A stretch of 64,000 bases of DNA from Candidatus Thiodiazotropha sp. (ex Monitilora ramsayi) (GCA_025655575.1 JAHXIP010000005.1:162343-226342); one strand, 5' to 3'; counted from the stretch's first letter, positions 36,529 to 44,844 are shown. Notes: generated from the letters alone by a model not told the origin. Numbers and translations: made by a program.

Positions 36529-36561
36529 AATATAGACTAAGTGTGATTGTTAGTCTTTATT
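36529..36561. promoter_or_regulatory. candidate operator between araC-type and nmrA-type genes
   Basis: Arms AATATAGACTAA (36529-36540) and TTAGTCTTTATT (36550-36561) form a 12-bp inverted repeat with one mismatch and a 9-nt spacer. Its inner 7 bp are perfect. The position in the divergent promoter region suggests a binding site for the AraC-type regulator. Confidence 0.55.
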
Positions 36562-36636
36562 TCCTTACCTAATCTAAATCCATGAATGAAATTATTATTC
36601 AATCTCAATCTTTAAACGGAAGAGGAGACTGACATC

Positions 36637-37482
36637 ATGAACCCTTCACCTATTCTCATCATTAGTAAAAACGGTAAAGTCGGCCACCGGGTCGATGAGC
36701 GACTGCAGGCCCTGGGATGCACCACCCGGGGTGTATCCAGATCCACAACCCCTTCATTCGACTGGAAACGACCTGAGACATGGCGATCCGCCATGCAAGG
36801 TACACGTGCTGCTTACGTAGCCTATCAGCCCGATCTGGCGGTTCCGCAGGCAGAATCTGACATCAGAACCTTTGTGGAGATCGCACGCGAGGTAGGATTA
36901 GAGCATATCGTTCTCCTCTCTGGACGAGGTGAAGCGGGGGCGCAACGGGCAGAAGAGGTCGTCAAGTCCAGCGGTCTCTCATGGAACATTGTCAGAGCCA
37001 GCTGGTTTTTCCAGAATTTCAGTGAAAGCTTCATGCTGGATGGGATTCTGGCGGGTGAGCTGATTTTGCCTGCGGGAGACATGCTTGAGCCTTTCATCGA
37101 TGTGGATGACATTGCAGACGTCGTAGTGGCGGCTTTAATCCAGCCCGGGTACCGTAACAGGCTGTTTGAAGTTTCTGGACCACGTGCCATGACTTTCGGC
37201 CAGTGCATGGCAGAGATCTCCGAAGCCCTGGGTCGCCCTGTGAAATATACTCAAGTGCCAGTCGATGCTTACATTAGCGCCTTGAATGAACAAGGCGTGC
37301 CGGATGAGATGCAGTGGTTGTTGAGAGAGCTCTTTACCGTTGTCCTCGATGGCAGGAACAGTCAGGTGATGTCCGGCGTTGAGGAGGTGCTGGGAAGGCC
37401 GGCGACAGATTTCAAGAGCTATATCCAGAAGGTGATCGGGACAGGAGTCTGGACAGCTGAGTCGCTGCAGGAAACTGCGTAA
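36637..37482 (+). CDS. NmrA-like NAD(P)-binding protein
   Basis: The 281-residue protein is an atypical short-chain dehydrogenase fold of the NmrA/HSCARG group: N-terminal 'ILIISKNGKVGHRVDERLQALG' in place of the classical GxxGxxG, 'HIVLLSGRGEAGAQRAEEVVKSSGLSWNIVRASWFFQNF' region, and 'FIDVDDIADVVVAAL'. Such proteins act as NAD(P)H sensors or as quinone or isoflavone reductase-like enzymes. The divergent AraC regulator probably controls it. The glycine-rich loop is GKVG rather than GxTGxxG, so the cofactor preference is uncertain. Confidence 0.85.
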   Translation: MNPSPILIISKNGKVGHRVDERLQALGCTTRGVSRSTTPSFDWKRPETWRSAMQGTRAAYVAYQPDLAVPQAESDIRTFVEIAREVGLEHIVLLSGRGEAGAQRAEEVVKSSGLSWNIVRASWFFQNFSESFMLDGILAGELILPAGDMLEPFIDVDDIADVVVAALIQPGYRNRLFEVSGPRAMTFGQCMAEISEALGRPVKYTQVPVDAYISALNEQGVPDEMQWLLRELFTVVLDGRNSQVMSGVEEVLGRPATDFKSYIQKVIGTGVWTAESLQETA

Positions 37483-37830
37483 CGTTCTCCCGGATCGTGG
37501 AGTGTTTGTATAGACCGCTGCTATCTGCAGCGGTCTGGTCTAGGATGCAACCTGAAGTATAAATAGGCTCGTCTTGATCACTCGTTTATGTCAAGACTCT
37601 ACAGGCAAACCCTCCAATTGCCACTGCGCAAGCCCGCCTGACAGGTGTCGGGCGTAAATGCCTCGGTAATGATTGATATTTAAGTCGATGTATAGTTGTT
37701 TAACAACTTCCCTGATGCTTGATGTTTCTCACGGCTCAGTACGACTTACAACGGGTATCACATAAGAAATTTCTGATACAAAACTATCTATGAAATCAGT
37801 CCTAGATGAGTATCCAGTAAAGGAGATCCA
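37483..37830. other. intergenic region
   Basis: Apart from the hairpin at 37512-37536, nothing is recognised in this spacer between two convergent genes. Confidence 0.45.
37512..37536 (+). terminator. hairpin after the NmrA-like gene
   Basis: A perfect 10-bp stem (AGACCGCTGC / GCAGCGGTCT) with a 5-nt loop lies 29 bp after the stop. There is no T-tract, so it is a weak or factor-assisted terminator. Confidence 0.55.
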
Positions 37831-38169
37831 TCACTGGTCAGTCTGTTTCTCGACGATCTGAATAATCTCTAAGGGACAGATTTTCTGGTTTCCACATACT
37901 CTGTGATCAGCAACAAAGTTGAGTGCGGAAGATAATCGCTGGCGAACTGAATTGGGTGGGAGGATGGGGTGATTCTCATCATCTTCCCAATCCATTAGCT
38001 CAACTTGGTGGTGCTCTGGAGAGACGACACAATGCAGTCGAGCAGTACCCGATATTCCATCTTTATCGGAGCAGATGGGTACTTTTACATCAAAACCGCC
38101 GCTGCCGTCATTCGAGACGCATTGACAATGCTCACACTTAACAATGCAGCCATCCTTTTTAAGGCTCAT
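37831..38169 (-). CDS. cysteine-rich small hypothetical protein (putative metal binding)
   Basis: The 112-residue protein carries eight cysteines (8, 12, 15, 17, 33, 47, 92 and 98), with the N-terminal cluster CIVKCEHCQC suggesting a zinc or iron-sulfur site. A PilZ-like or Fe-S role cannot be decided. A putative ribosome binding site AGGTGCC precedes the ATG. It has no signal peptide. The family is not recognised. Confidence 0.6.
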   Translation of the reverse strand: MSLKKDGCIVKCEHCQCVSNDGSGGFDVKVPICSDKDGISGTARLHCVVSPEHHQVELMDWEDDENHPILPPNSVRQRLSSALNFVADHRVCGNQKICPLEIIQIVEKQTDQ

Positions 38170-38330
38170 GTGGCACCTATGTTCGTATTCTCAACAACCC
38201 ACTGTCATACTATCAGATAGTTGAGCAGGCTGTATCTGTTTGTCTCTTCCCCTTCGAAAGCAAGAGATGAAATATTTTCTTGTCGTTTGCAATCTAAGAA
38301 TACCACGATAGCTGTCCACTGTAAGAGGAG

Positions 38331-39269
38331 ATGTCGATGTCCCGTATCACCATCAGCCTGATTCTATTATTGATATCCGGCCTGTCCATAGCAGGCGAAA
38401 TCCTGCCGTCTCCTGAAAAGATCTCAGATCATACCTGGGCCTGGATCGGTCCATACGGCCCCCCTACCAAGGAGAATAACGGCTTTCGCATGAATCTTGG
38501 ATTTGTTGTCGGTGATGATGCCGTTGCGGTGATCGATACGGGATATGGGGAAGCGATGGCAGAGAGCATGCTCGCCCATATTCGGGCGGTTACTGACCGC
38601 CCTGTTAAATATGCGATTAATACCAATTCCCAGGCACATCGGATTATGGGGAACCCAACGTTTCGGCGTAATGGTGCAGAGATCGTCACCGCTGCCGGTG
38701 CACTTCCACGCATCGCAGCCGAAGGTCAGTTATTTGCCTCAACGGTCGAGAGTGTGCTTGGACTTGAATCGGGCGGTGTTGTGATCCCAGGTGCTCCCGA
38801 CGTTGTCGTCAGTGAAGAGACTTCACTGGATTTAGGTAACATTATATTACGGGTCATCCCAGTTGGAGATGCTCATACCCCCGGCAGTCTTGTGGTTGTG
38901 GTGGACGCCAATGCCTTAGTCTTCGCCGGTGATGTGCTCTACCGTGGCCGCATGCTTTCCATTCTCTCTAAAAGTCATGTCCAAGGTTGGATTGATGCAT
39001 ACGAAAAGCTGAGGCAATTCGGTGATGCCCAGTTTGTACCGGGACACGGTGAGCCTGGTCAGTTGTCAGCCTTTAATCACTCTACACACAACTACCTGAC
39101 AGCACTTAAGGCGCATATGGATCTCGCTGTGGAAGAGGGCAGAGACTTGCAAGATGCCATTGGTTCCTTTGATCAAACAGCTTGGGAAACGCTTGCTGAT
39201 TTCGCTATGCTGTCTGGTCGTAATGCCCATCAGGCCTATTTACAAAGCGAAGCAGCGGCCTTCGAGTAA
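38331..39269 (+). CDS. exported metallo-beta-lactamase-fold protein with degenerate metal site (SoxH-like)
   Basis: The 312-residue protein has a signal peptide (about 1-22, 'LSIAG') and a metallo-beta-lactamase fold: 'GDDAVAVIDTGYG', 'VGDAHTPGSLVVVV', 'LVFAGDVLYRGR' and 'VPGHGEPGQ'. This is the SoxH / quinoprotein-relay type of periplasmic MBL protein. The hallmark HxHxDH is replaced by NTNSQAHR at residues 97-104, removing all four ligands in that motif, while the later His, Asp and His ligands remain. It is likely not a classical dizinc hydrolase. The ATG at 38331 follows AAGAGGAG directly; a second ATG lies two codons on. Confidence 0.82.
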   Translation: MSMSRITISLILLLISGLSIAGEILPSPEKISDHTWAWIGPYGPPTKENNGFRMNLGFVVGDDAVAVIDTGYGEAMAESMLAHIRAVTDRPVKYAINTNSQAHRIMGNPTFRRNGAEIVTAAGALPRIAAEGQLFASTVESVLGLESGGVVIPGAPDVVVSEETSLDLGNIILRVIPVGDAHTPGSLVVVVDANALVFAGDVLYRGRMLSILSKSHVQGWIDAYEKLRQFGDAQFVPGHGEPGQLSAFNHSTHNYLTALKAHMDLAVEEGRDLQDAIGSFDQTAWETLADFAMLSGRNAHQAYLQSEAAAFE

Positions 39270-39514
39270 AGAGCCGACTTCGGTACATAGGCTATGAGAT
39301 TTTTTTGTAATCTATACTTTTTGTAACGTTTCACCAAAAAGTAATAAATATAGCTGGTAAATACTGAATTCTTGTTCAGAGTGAGTCTGTGTGTGTTTAG
39401 TACCAGATCACAAGCATAAGGGTTTGTGCAATGGTTAGTAGTTAATGGATTAAAGCGCCTTTCAGCGTCGGTCCACTGTTGATTTGATGCGTTGACAGAT
39501 TGGGAGAGAAGACG

Positions 39515-40384
39515 ATGGATTACCTCGAGATCGTATTTGATCACTACAACGAAAACCGCCAACAAGCGCGCGATCAGTTTAATCTGCCGGCGTGGCTAAC
39601 CCGTTTTTGGATTGATAGCAAATGGAAAAATGCCGATGAGCACACAGAGATTGATCCCAATCTGAGTTCAGTTGTCATAGAAATGCGTTATGCGCATGAG
39701 GGCGGACGCTGTTATCAGATACGTGAGTATTGTGTATACGATCAAAAGATCACCATCCGTACAGGGACCCTTTGTCTGTTTCTTCGCGTCGATGTCAACG
39801 GGTTGCGCCAGGCTGAGCAGTTTGCCATCCGCTTTCTCTACGACGCAACACTGAACGCACTGGCCAATTACCATAATCCTACCTCAGGTGTCGTTACGGG
39901 TCTGGTGGATATTGGTCTGATGGCTGCTGAGTCGGTGATACCACCTGTTCTTGGTGACATCTTCTCAGCTGCCGACATGGCTGAACTACTTGGCTCAATA
40001 CAGGAAATCACCGATAAGGTTGCAGCGCGACTGCGTGAGATTCGACGTCTCATCGGGCTAGATGGTAGCAAGCTTGCGGAATATCCTAATGTGAGGCATC
40101 CGTATCGCTGGGAGTCTGTCAAATCGTTCTCTTCTGTCGAGATCGTTGAGGTTGAATGTGCAGATTGGATTCTTGATATCCCGGAAGGGGAGGTGATTCG
40201 TATTCCGGAGCATGATGAACGTCTATACCCGACAATACCGCTTAGTGATGATCTGGATCGTAGCTTTAAAAGTCTGCGAGAACGAGGTTTCCCGGCGGGA
40301 GTGGACGCTGCAGGATCGCTGCGCCAGGCCAAGCAGTTGGTGAACAGTTTACGTGCTGAGCAGGAACAGCAGCGAAAGCGTTAG
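39515..40384 (+). CDS. hypothetical protein
   Basis: The 289-residue protein (MDYLEIVFDHYNENRQQ...) has no signal peptide. A central hydrophobic stretch 'GVVTGLVDIGLMAAESVIPPVLGDIFSAADMAELLGSI' could be a buried helix or membrane-interacting region. The N- and C-terminal parts are charged. The ATG at 39515 is chosen because GGGAGAG lies 7 nt before it. No domain is recognised and no neighbour explains it. Confidence 0.65.
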   Translation: MDYLEIVFDHYNENRQQARDQFNLPAWLTRFWIDSKWKNADEHTEIDPNLSSVVIEMRYAHEGGRCYQIREYCVYDQKITIRTGTLCLFLRVDVNGLRQAEQFAIRFLYDATLNALANYHNPTSGVVTGLVDIGLMAAESVIPPVLGDIFSAADMAELLGSIQEITDKVAARLREIRRLIGLDGSKLAEYPNVRHPYRWESVKSFSSVEIVEVECADWILDIPEGEVIRIPEHDERLYPTIPLSDDLDRSFKSLRERGFPAGVDAAGSLRQAKQLVNSLRAEQEQQRKR

Positions 40385-40549
40385 CTGGGTAATTCCTATC
40401 GGTCTGTATTATTAGCGCGTTGGTTCAATATTACTCAAATTCGGTAGGGTACGGCCCTAATCAGACATATTCATATCAACAGTTGATATGCCGATAGTGT
40501 TCTGCTACTTTTTTGTACACATCTAACCAATTAAGACTGGAGGGTAGAC

Positions 40550-40588
40550 ATGTTTGTAGTCAACACCTTCCGGGCAGTGAGCTGCTAA
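40550..40588 (+). CDS. 12-residue leader peptide ORF upstream of rsgA
   Basis: A GGAGGG ribosome binding site (40539-40544) lies 5 nt before an ATG that encodes MFVVNTFRAVSC and a TAA stop. The last codons enter the 5' arm of the hairpin at 40570-40615, and the stop codon sits in the inner loop. This is the layout of ribosome-mediated attenuation. Whether the peptide stalls ribosomes is unknown; the consensus-strength binding site argues that it is translated. Confidence 0.5.
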   Translation: MFVVNTFRAVSC

Positions 40589-40620
40589 TCAGCTCCGAAT
40601 AATCCTTCTGCCCGGTTTTT
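40570..40620 (+). terminator. attenuator-like hairpin and T-run before rsgA
   Basis: An outer 8-bp stem CCGGGCAG / CTGCCCGG (40570-40577 with 40608-40615) encloses a 6-bp inner stem GAGCTG / CAGCTC (40579-40584 with 40590-40595), and five T follow. The 3' arm can alternatively pair with CCGGGGC at 40624-40630, a possible antiterminator. A further GGGGC / GCCCC hairpin lies at 40626-40639, and its GCCCC could also mask the rsgA ribosome binding site AGGGG at 40676-40680. Confidence 0.6.
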
Positions 40621-40685
40621 GAGCCGGGGCACATGCCCCAAGATATCGTTTTTATTGAGACGCGTAATAGGCGTCAGGGGCTCTT

Positions 40686-41729
40686 ATGTCTACAACAAAT
40701 TCACTCTCCCGATTGGGATGGTCACCCTTTTTTCAACAGCAACTCACCCTGGAAACATGGGAGGCGTTCACCATGGGCCGCGTCTTTGGACGGCATCGAT
40801 CGATGATCGATGTTGCGACAGAGCAAGGCAACCAAAGCCTGCCGATTACTGCAGGTATGCCGGATCTGACCGTCGGTGATTGGGTCGTGCTAGACAGTGA
40901 AGGACGGTTTCACCAAGCGCTTGAGCGATTATCCCTGTTCTCACGTAAAGCACCGGGTACCAAGGTGGTAGCACAACTCATCGCCGCCAATGTGGATACA
41001 TTGTTTGTGGTGAGCTCGCTTAATGAAGATTTGAATCTGAATCGCATCGAGCGCTACCTGGCCCTGTCTGCTGAAGCCGGTGTTGAATCGGTGGTGGTAC
41101 TGACAAAGGTGGATCTCTGTGATGATCCCACTGCCTATATCAGTCAGGTTCAGTCACTGGATCCGTTGTTGAGTGTCGAGGTGGTCAATGGACTCGATGC
41201 GGATAGTGTCAATAGTTTGGAGCCTTGGTGCCGCACTGGTAAAACCATTGCACTGCTAGGTTCTTCCGGCGTTGGCAAGTCGACCCTGGTGAATACGCTG
41301 TTGGGTAATTCGGTACAGACCACAGCATCGATACGGCAAGATGACGGCAAGGGTCGACACACAACCACAATGCGTTCGCTTCACTTCATGCCCGCCGGCG
41401 GCATATTGCTGGATACGCCGGGTATGCGGGAGCTACAGCTGTTTGATTGCGAACAGGGTGTTAAGGAGACCTTTGCCGATATCAACAAGCTGGCCAAGAG
41501 CTGCCGGTTTTCGGATTGCCAGCATGACAATGAGCCAGGTTGCGCAGTGCAGGCGGCTATCCAAGCGGGCAGCCTGGAGGCGCGTCGCTTGGTGAGTTAT
41601 CTCAAGTTGATGCGTGAGCAGGCGTTGAACAGTGCCAGCCTGGCGGAGAAGCGCGCCAGGGATCGGGAGCTTGGCCGATTTTATCGTTCAACACAGAAAG
41701 CATCCCGGAAGCTAAAAAAAGGTTGTTAA
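40686..41729 (+). CDS. rsgA: ribosome small-subunit-dependent GTPase RsgA (YjeQ/YloQ family, paralogue-type)
   Basis: RsgA is a circularly permuted GTPase that releases RbfA and checks the late 30S subunit. The 347-residue protein has an OB-fold N-domain (about 25-95), G-motifs in permuted order ('VVLTKVDLCDD', then 'LLGSSGVGKSTLVNTLLG' near 192-205, then 'DTPGMREL') and the C-terminal zinc cluster 'CRFSDCQHDNEPGC'. The sequence begins 'SLSRLGWSPFFQQQL', typical of the paralogous RsgA-like group rather than E. coli RsgA, so a second RsgA gene elsewhere is possible. It has a long structured leader with a short ORF. Confidence 0.9.
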   Translation: MSTTNSLSRLGWSPFFQQQLTLETWEAFTMGRVFGRHRSMIDVATEQGNQSLPITAGMPDLTVGDWVVLDSEGRFHQALERLSLFSRKAPGTKVVAQLIAANVDTLFVVSSLNEDLNLNRIERYLALSAEAGVESVVVLTKVDLCDDPTAYISQVQSLDPLLSVEVVNGLDADSVNSLEPWCRTGKTIALLGSSGVGKSTLVNTLLGNSVQTTASIRQDDGKGRHTTTMRSLHFMPAGGILLDTPGMRELQLFDCEQGVKETFADINKLAKSCRFSDCQHDNEPGCAVQAAIQAGSLEARRLVSYLKLMREQALNSASLAEKRARDRELGRFYRSTQKASRKLKKGC

Positions 41730-41744
41730 CTGCGTCTTGTGCGC

Positions 41745-41772
41745 GGGGTCAGAGTCAATTGACTCTGACCCC
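41745..41772 (+). terminator. REP-like perfect palindrome after rsgA, terminator candidate
   Basis: A perfect 13-bp stem (GGGGTCAGAGTCA / TGACTCTGACCCC) with a 2-nt centre is followed by TTT. The GGGGTCAGAGTC sequence is a common gammaproteobacterial REP-type motif, so it may be both a repeat and a transcription terminator. Confidence 0.65.
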
Positions 41773-41948
41773 TTTAAGTTAGGGTAGTCGGTGGGGAAAA
41801 GGACCTGATATCCGATGGTCTTTATGATCAGACGATCCAGGTCATCGCGGTCACGATACAGATCGTATTATTGGTATCCCGCTTGCTGACGTAAGTGTTT
41901 CAGCATGCCAAGCAGGGCAGTGGTCACTGGCTGGTGGGTCAGAAAGCA
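41773..41948 (-). pseudogene. possible decayed coding fragment, family not recognised
   Basis: One minus-strand frame reads protein-like text with a single in-frame stop: 'CFLTHQPVTTALLGMLKHL', a stop after 'QQAGYQ', then 'YDLYRDRDDLDRLI' and 'IKTIGYQVLFPTDYPNL'. It runs into the palindrome behind rsgA. There is no start codon or partner, and the origin is unknown. It may also be chance. Confidence 0.3.
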
Positions 41949-41992
41949 CTAACCGTATCCAGCTACTCATTTATTATGTCACTATAGATCTC

Positions 41993-42928
41993 ATGAATCG
42001 TAAAAGTGCTTCCATTACCTCCCCACTGCTAGATGCCCGGGGATTGGTGAAGAGTTTTGCTTCAAGGCGTGTTGTGGATGGTGTGGATCTGCAGTGTCGC
42101 TCAGGTGAAATCCTGGGCATGCTGGGTGCAAACGGTGCCGGCAAAACCACCACTCTGCGCATGTGCTACGGTTTTCTGCAGCCTGAGGCAGGTGAGATTC
42201 ATATCGATGGTATTGACCGTGTCAGCGATCCGGATCGTGCGAATCGCCTGATCGGAGTCTGTACCCAGGACGATACCTTCGACACCGACTTCACCGTTCG
42301 CGACAATCTCCTACGGTTTGCACACTATTTTCGTCCGCGCCCGACTGATATGGAGAACAGGGTGGGGCAGCTGTTGACTCGCTTTGATCTGGCCCGATAT
42401 GCGGACGCAAAGCCCGACACCCTATCCGGTGGCTATCGACGTCGGTTGATGATAGCCAGAGCCCTGGTGCACCAACCGAAGGTGCTGTTTCTCGACGAGC
42501 CGACCACGGGACTCGACCCCCAGGCTCGCATGTCGGTGTGGGAGTTGGTCGATGGCCTGCGTCAGGAAGGCCTGGCCATTGTCCTGACCACCCACTATAT
42601 GGATGAAGCGGAGCGGTTGTCGGACAATCTGATGGTGCTGAAGGCTGGACAGGTGGTCTCAGGCGGTGCACCGCGTGCGGTGTTGGGTGATCTGGTGGGT
42701 GAGCATGTGATCGTGCTCGATGCCAACATCCCGCAAGCCGGTGCGGTACAGCAGTGGCTGCGAGAGGAAGGTATCGGTGAGCCGACCCGTATCCTTAACA
42801 CTTGGCAGATCGCCCTCGATGGGACGGGACTGGCCCACTTCTCCGCCGTCTTCGGTGAGCTACGTTTTGAGGTGCGGCCGCCGAATCTGGACGACCTCTT
42901 TCTCCAACTGTCGGACAAGGACTCATGA
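41993..42928 (+). CDS. ABC transporter ATP-binding protein, NodI type
   Basis: The 311-residue protein has the Walker A 'GANGAGKTTT' near residue 45, the Q-loop 'CTQDDTFD', the signature 'LSGGYRRRL', Walker B 'VLFLDEPTTGLD' and the H-loop 'TTHYMDEAERL'. With the overlapping permease it forms an ABC-2 exporter of the NodI/DrrA type, which in rhizobia exports lipo-chitooligosaccharides and elsewhere drugs or lipids. In non-rhizobial gammaproteobacteria the substrate is unknown. The stop overlaps the permease ATG by 4 bp. Confidence 0.93.
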   Translation: MNRKSASITSPLLDARGLVKSFASRRVVDGVDLQCRSGEILGMLGANGAGKTTTLRMCYGFLQPEAGEIHIDGIDRVSDPDRANRLIGVCTQDDTFDTDFTVRDNLLRFAHYFRPRPTDMENRVGQLLTRFDLARYADAKPDTLSGGYRRRLMIARALVHQPKVLFLDEPTTGLDPQARMSVWELVDGLRQEGLAIVLTTHYMDEAERLSDNLMVLKAGQVVSGGAPRAVLGDLVGEHVIVLDANIPQAGAVQQWLREEGIGEPTRILNTWQIALDGTGLAHFSAVFGELRFEVRPPNLDDLFLQLSDKDS

Positions 42929-43737
42929 GACACTACCGTGCCGTGGCCGCCTGGCAGAGCTGGGTCGTGTTGAATCGCCATATGACGGTCTATCTGCGCA
43001 ACTGGCACACCGCCGCGCTGCCGCCGATCTTTGAGCCGGTCATCCTGCTGCTCGTCTTCGGTGTCGGCCTGGGCAGTAACATCCCCGCCTTCGACTGGCA
43101 GTCGCAGAACGTCTCCTACCTGGCCTATCTGGCACCTGGCATCCTGGCCTATACCGTGTTTATGACCGCGTTCTTTCAGGCGCTCTTCGCCGCTTATATC
43201 CGGATGCACTATCAAAAGACCTGGGATGGTCAGTTGACCACGCAGGTGAGGCTGGAACATGTGGTCTGGGGTGAGGCGCTTTGGTCCGCAACGCTGGGCC
43301 TGGCCTATGCCGTCATCGTGATGTTTGTGCTTGTCGGATTCTCAATTACCGGCTGGCTGGATTTTCACTGGAGCGGTGTGATAGTGATGTTGCCATTGCT
43401 ATTTCTTGCGGGTGTTGCCTTTGCCGCCTTGGGACTGCTGTTTACAGCAATTGTCCCGACCATCGATCATATGAACATTCCGTTCTATCTTGTGATCATG
43501 CCCTTGGGTTTCGCCAGCAGTACCTATTTCCCCCTCGAAAGCGACGCCCTCCTGGCGCAAGCATGGCTTGTGATCAATCCTCTACACCATTTGGCAGAGG
43601 GCATCCGCTTGTTGCTGTTGTCGGGTGTCTGGAGTTTTCATTTGCTGGCGGCAATGATGCTGTTCGGTTTGATGATCCTTATTCTTTTACCCGTCGATCT
43701 TCGGCTCCTGCGACGCCGGGTACTGGGAGAGCGATAG
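42925..43737 (+). CDS. ABC-2 type permease, NodJ type
   Basis: The 270-residue protein has six hydrophobic segments and the ABC-2 pattern 'EPVILLLVFGVGLGSNI', 'YLAYLAPGILAYTVFMTAFFQALFAAYIRM' region, 'MPLGFASSTYFPLE' and 'NPLHHLAEGIRLLLL', diagnostic for the NodJ/DrrB family. It starts inside the end of the ATPase gene (ATGA overlap), so the two are translated together and form the exporter. Confidence 0.93.
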   Translation: MRHYRAVAAWQSWVVLNRHMTVYLRNWHTAALPPIFEPVILLLVFGVGLGSNIPAFDWQSQNVSYLAYLAPGILAYTVFMTAFFQALFAAYIRMHYQKTWDGQLTTQVRLEHVVWGEALWSATLGLAYAVIVMFVLVGFSITGWLDFHWSGVIVMLPLLFLAGVAFAALGLLFTAIVPTIDHMNIPFYLVIMPLGFASSTYFPLESDALLAQAWLVINPLHHLAEGIRLLLLSGVWSFHLLAAMMLFGLMILILLPVDLRLLRRRVLGER

Positions 43738-43775
43738 AGATTACTCGGATTGGCCGGCAAGCGCTCTGAACGAGG

Positions 43776-43801
43776 TGGGTAGGGTGCGGCATTGCCGCAC
43801 C
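43776..43801. repeat. REP-like palindrome
   Basis: GGTGGGTAGG-type head followed by GGTGCGGC / GCCGCACC, an 8-bp stem with a 3-nt loop, lies 46 bp after the permease stop. The GTAGGGTGCGGC pattern is a known style of dispersed REP in gammaproteobacteria and may also protect or end the upstream mRNA. Confidence 0.55.
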
Positions 43802-43895
43802 ATCACTAAATGAAATCATAGGCCGGCAAGAAGCAGGCTTTTGTCAGAAAGCGCGTCTTCCGATAAAAAAAAGAATATCTTGAACCTATGTGATT

Positions 43896-44297
43896 CTAGT
43901 CCTCTAAATGATACTTCCGTTTCTTATCATCTGCCTTGTGAATGACGGCCTGCGTTGCAACGAAATTATCATCTTTCTTCAGCACCAGAAAATCGAGGTC
44001 GAGTAGCTGGCCTTTTGAGTTCCTGAAATCGGCGCAGCTCACATAGTAGTTACCCTTCTTTACAATGCCGTCATGCAGTTCCACCAGTTCCATATCGTGT
44101 AGGACGCCTTTGATGGGATCATAGTGACTGTACACATTATTGACGGTATTACGATTTATCATCTCGCTCATAGCCGATTTGATTTTACTGCGGGTATTAT
44201 CATTGATTGACGGATCATTGACTGCGTAGAGCGTACCTGCACTATAAAGTGCCATAATCATCATCATGGAGATAGTATTGATTACACGTAGCTTCAT
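43896..44297 (-). CDS. secreted hypothetical protein
   Basis: The 133-residue protein has a signal peptide (MKLRVINTISMMMIMALYSAGTLYA cut in two parts here: MKLRVINTIS and 'MMMIMALYSAGTLYA') and a small soluble domain with one cysteine ('YYVSCADF') and a lysine-rich end. An ATG with a plausible GAGGATTAAAG upstream starts it. The family is not recognised. Confidence 0.65.
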   Translation of the reverse strand: MKLRVINTISMMMIMALYSAGTLYAVNDPSINDNTRSKIKSAMSEMINRNTVNNVYSHYDPIKGVLHDMELVELHDGIVKKGNYYVSCADFRNSKGQLLDLDFLVLKKDDNFVATQAVIHKADDKKRKYHLED

Positions 44298-44709
44298 TCT
44301 TTAATCCTCAGCGTAAAGTTGATATGTCATCATTCCACGGACCGGATGACACGGGCGTATATAGACCTCATTCGCTAACCTGGTGGGGTGTGCAAATTCA
44401 TGATGAGAATGCTGGGTATTGATAAGCCAGAATTATTGATCTTTCATAGTGCTATATCATTGATCGGTCCGGTGTACTTATTTACATCCGGGGCCTGATC
44501 TTGGTTTCACAATTCTTTGTGTCTTTAGTGCTTGATTTCGCCTGCTCTAGGCATGCGTCGTGAAGTTGGATGCGAAGACACGAGGCAGCAGCAATCTGGA
44601 TAGGGATAGACGTGAATATTTGTCACATTGGGTATACATAATCGATGGCGTGGTATAATTGGCTCTTCTTTAGAGCCGGGTTGCGTATTGGTGTACAAAG
44701 TGACAGCCA
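44298..44709 (+). promoter_or_regulatory. intergenic region with extended -10 promoter and leader hairpin
   Basis: No gene is called in this spacer. At 44651-44659 the sequence TGGTATAAT gives a perfect extended -10 element, followed at 44661-44677 by a GGCTC / GAGCC hairpin at the expected transcription start. This would drive the small genes beginning at 44710 and 44822. Confidence 0.5.
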
Positions 44710-44844
44710 TTGATTACTGTTGTAATCGGTACGGAAGAAAATTACTGGGTGTATATGTGGTTTCTCGAGGAAGCCGGGAAATCCGTCGTCTGTCCCTATC
44801 GATCGGACAAGGTTAAGGCACATGAACCTACAGATAGCCATTGA
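44710..44844 (+). CDS. candidate small protein overlapping the next gene
   Basis: From a TTG at 44710 a 44-residue frame reads MITVVIGTEENYWVYMWFLE followed by EAGKSVVCPYRSDKVKAHEP and a short tail. Its composition is protein-like, and its stop lies 23 bp inside the next gene in another frame, which would couple their translation. The weak start and absent Shine-Dalgarno sequence argue against it; an internal ATG at 44755 is an alternative. No homology is known. Confidence 0.35.
   Translation: MITVVIGTEENYWVYMWFLEEAGKSVVCPYRSDKVKAHEPTDSH

Noticed and set aside
44460..44500. Imperfect hairpin CCGGTGTA / TACATCCGG in the spacer before 44710
   Set aside because: The stem is interrupted and has no T-tract or partner structure.
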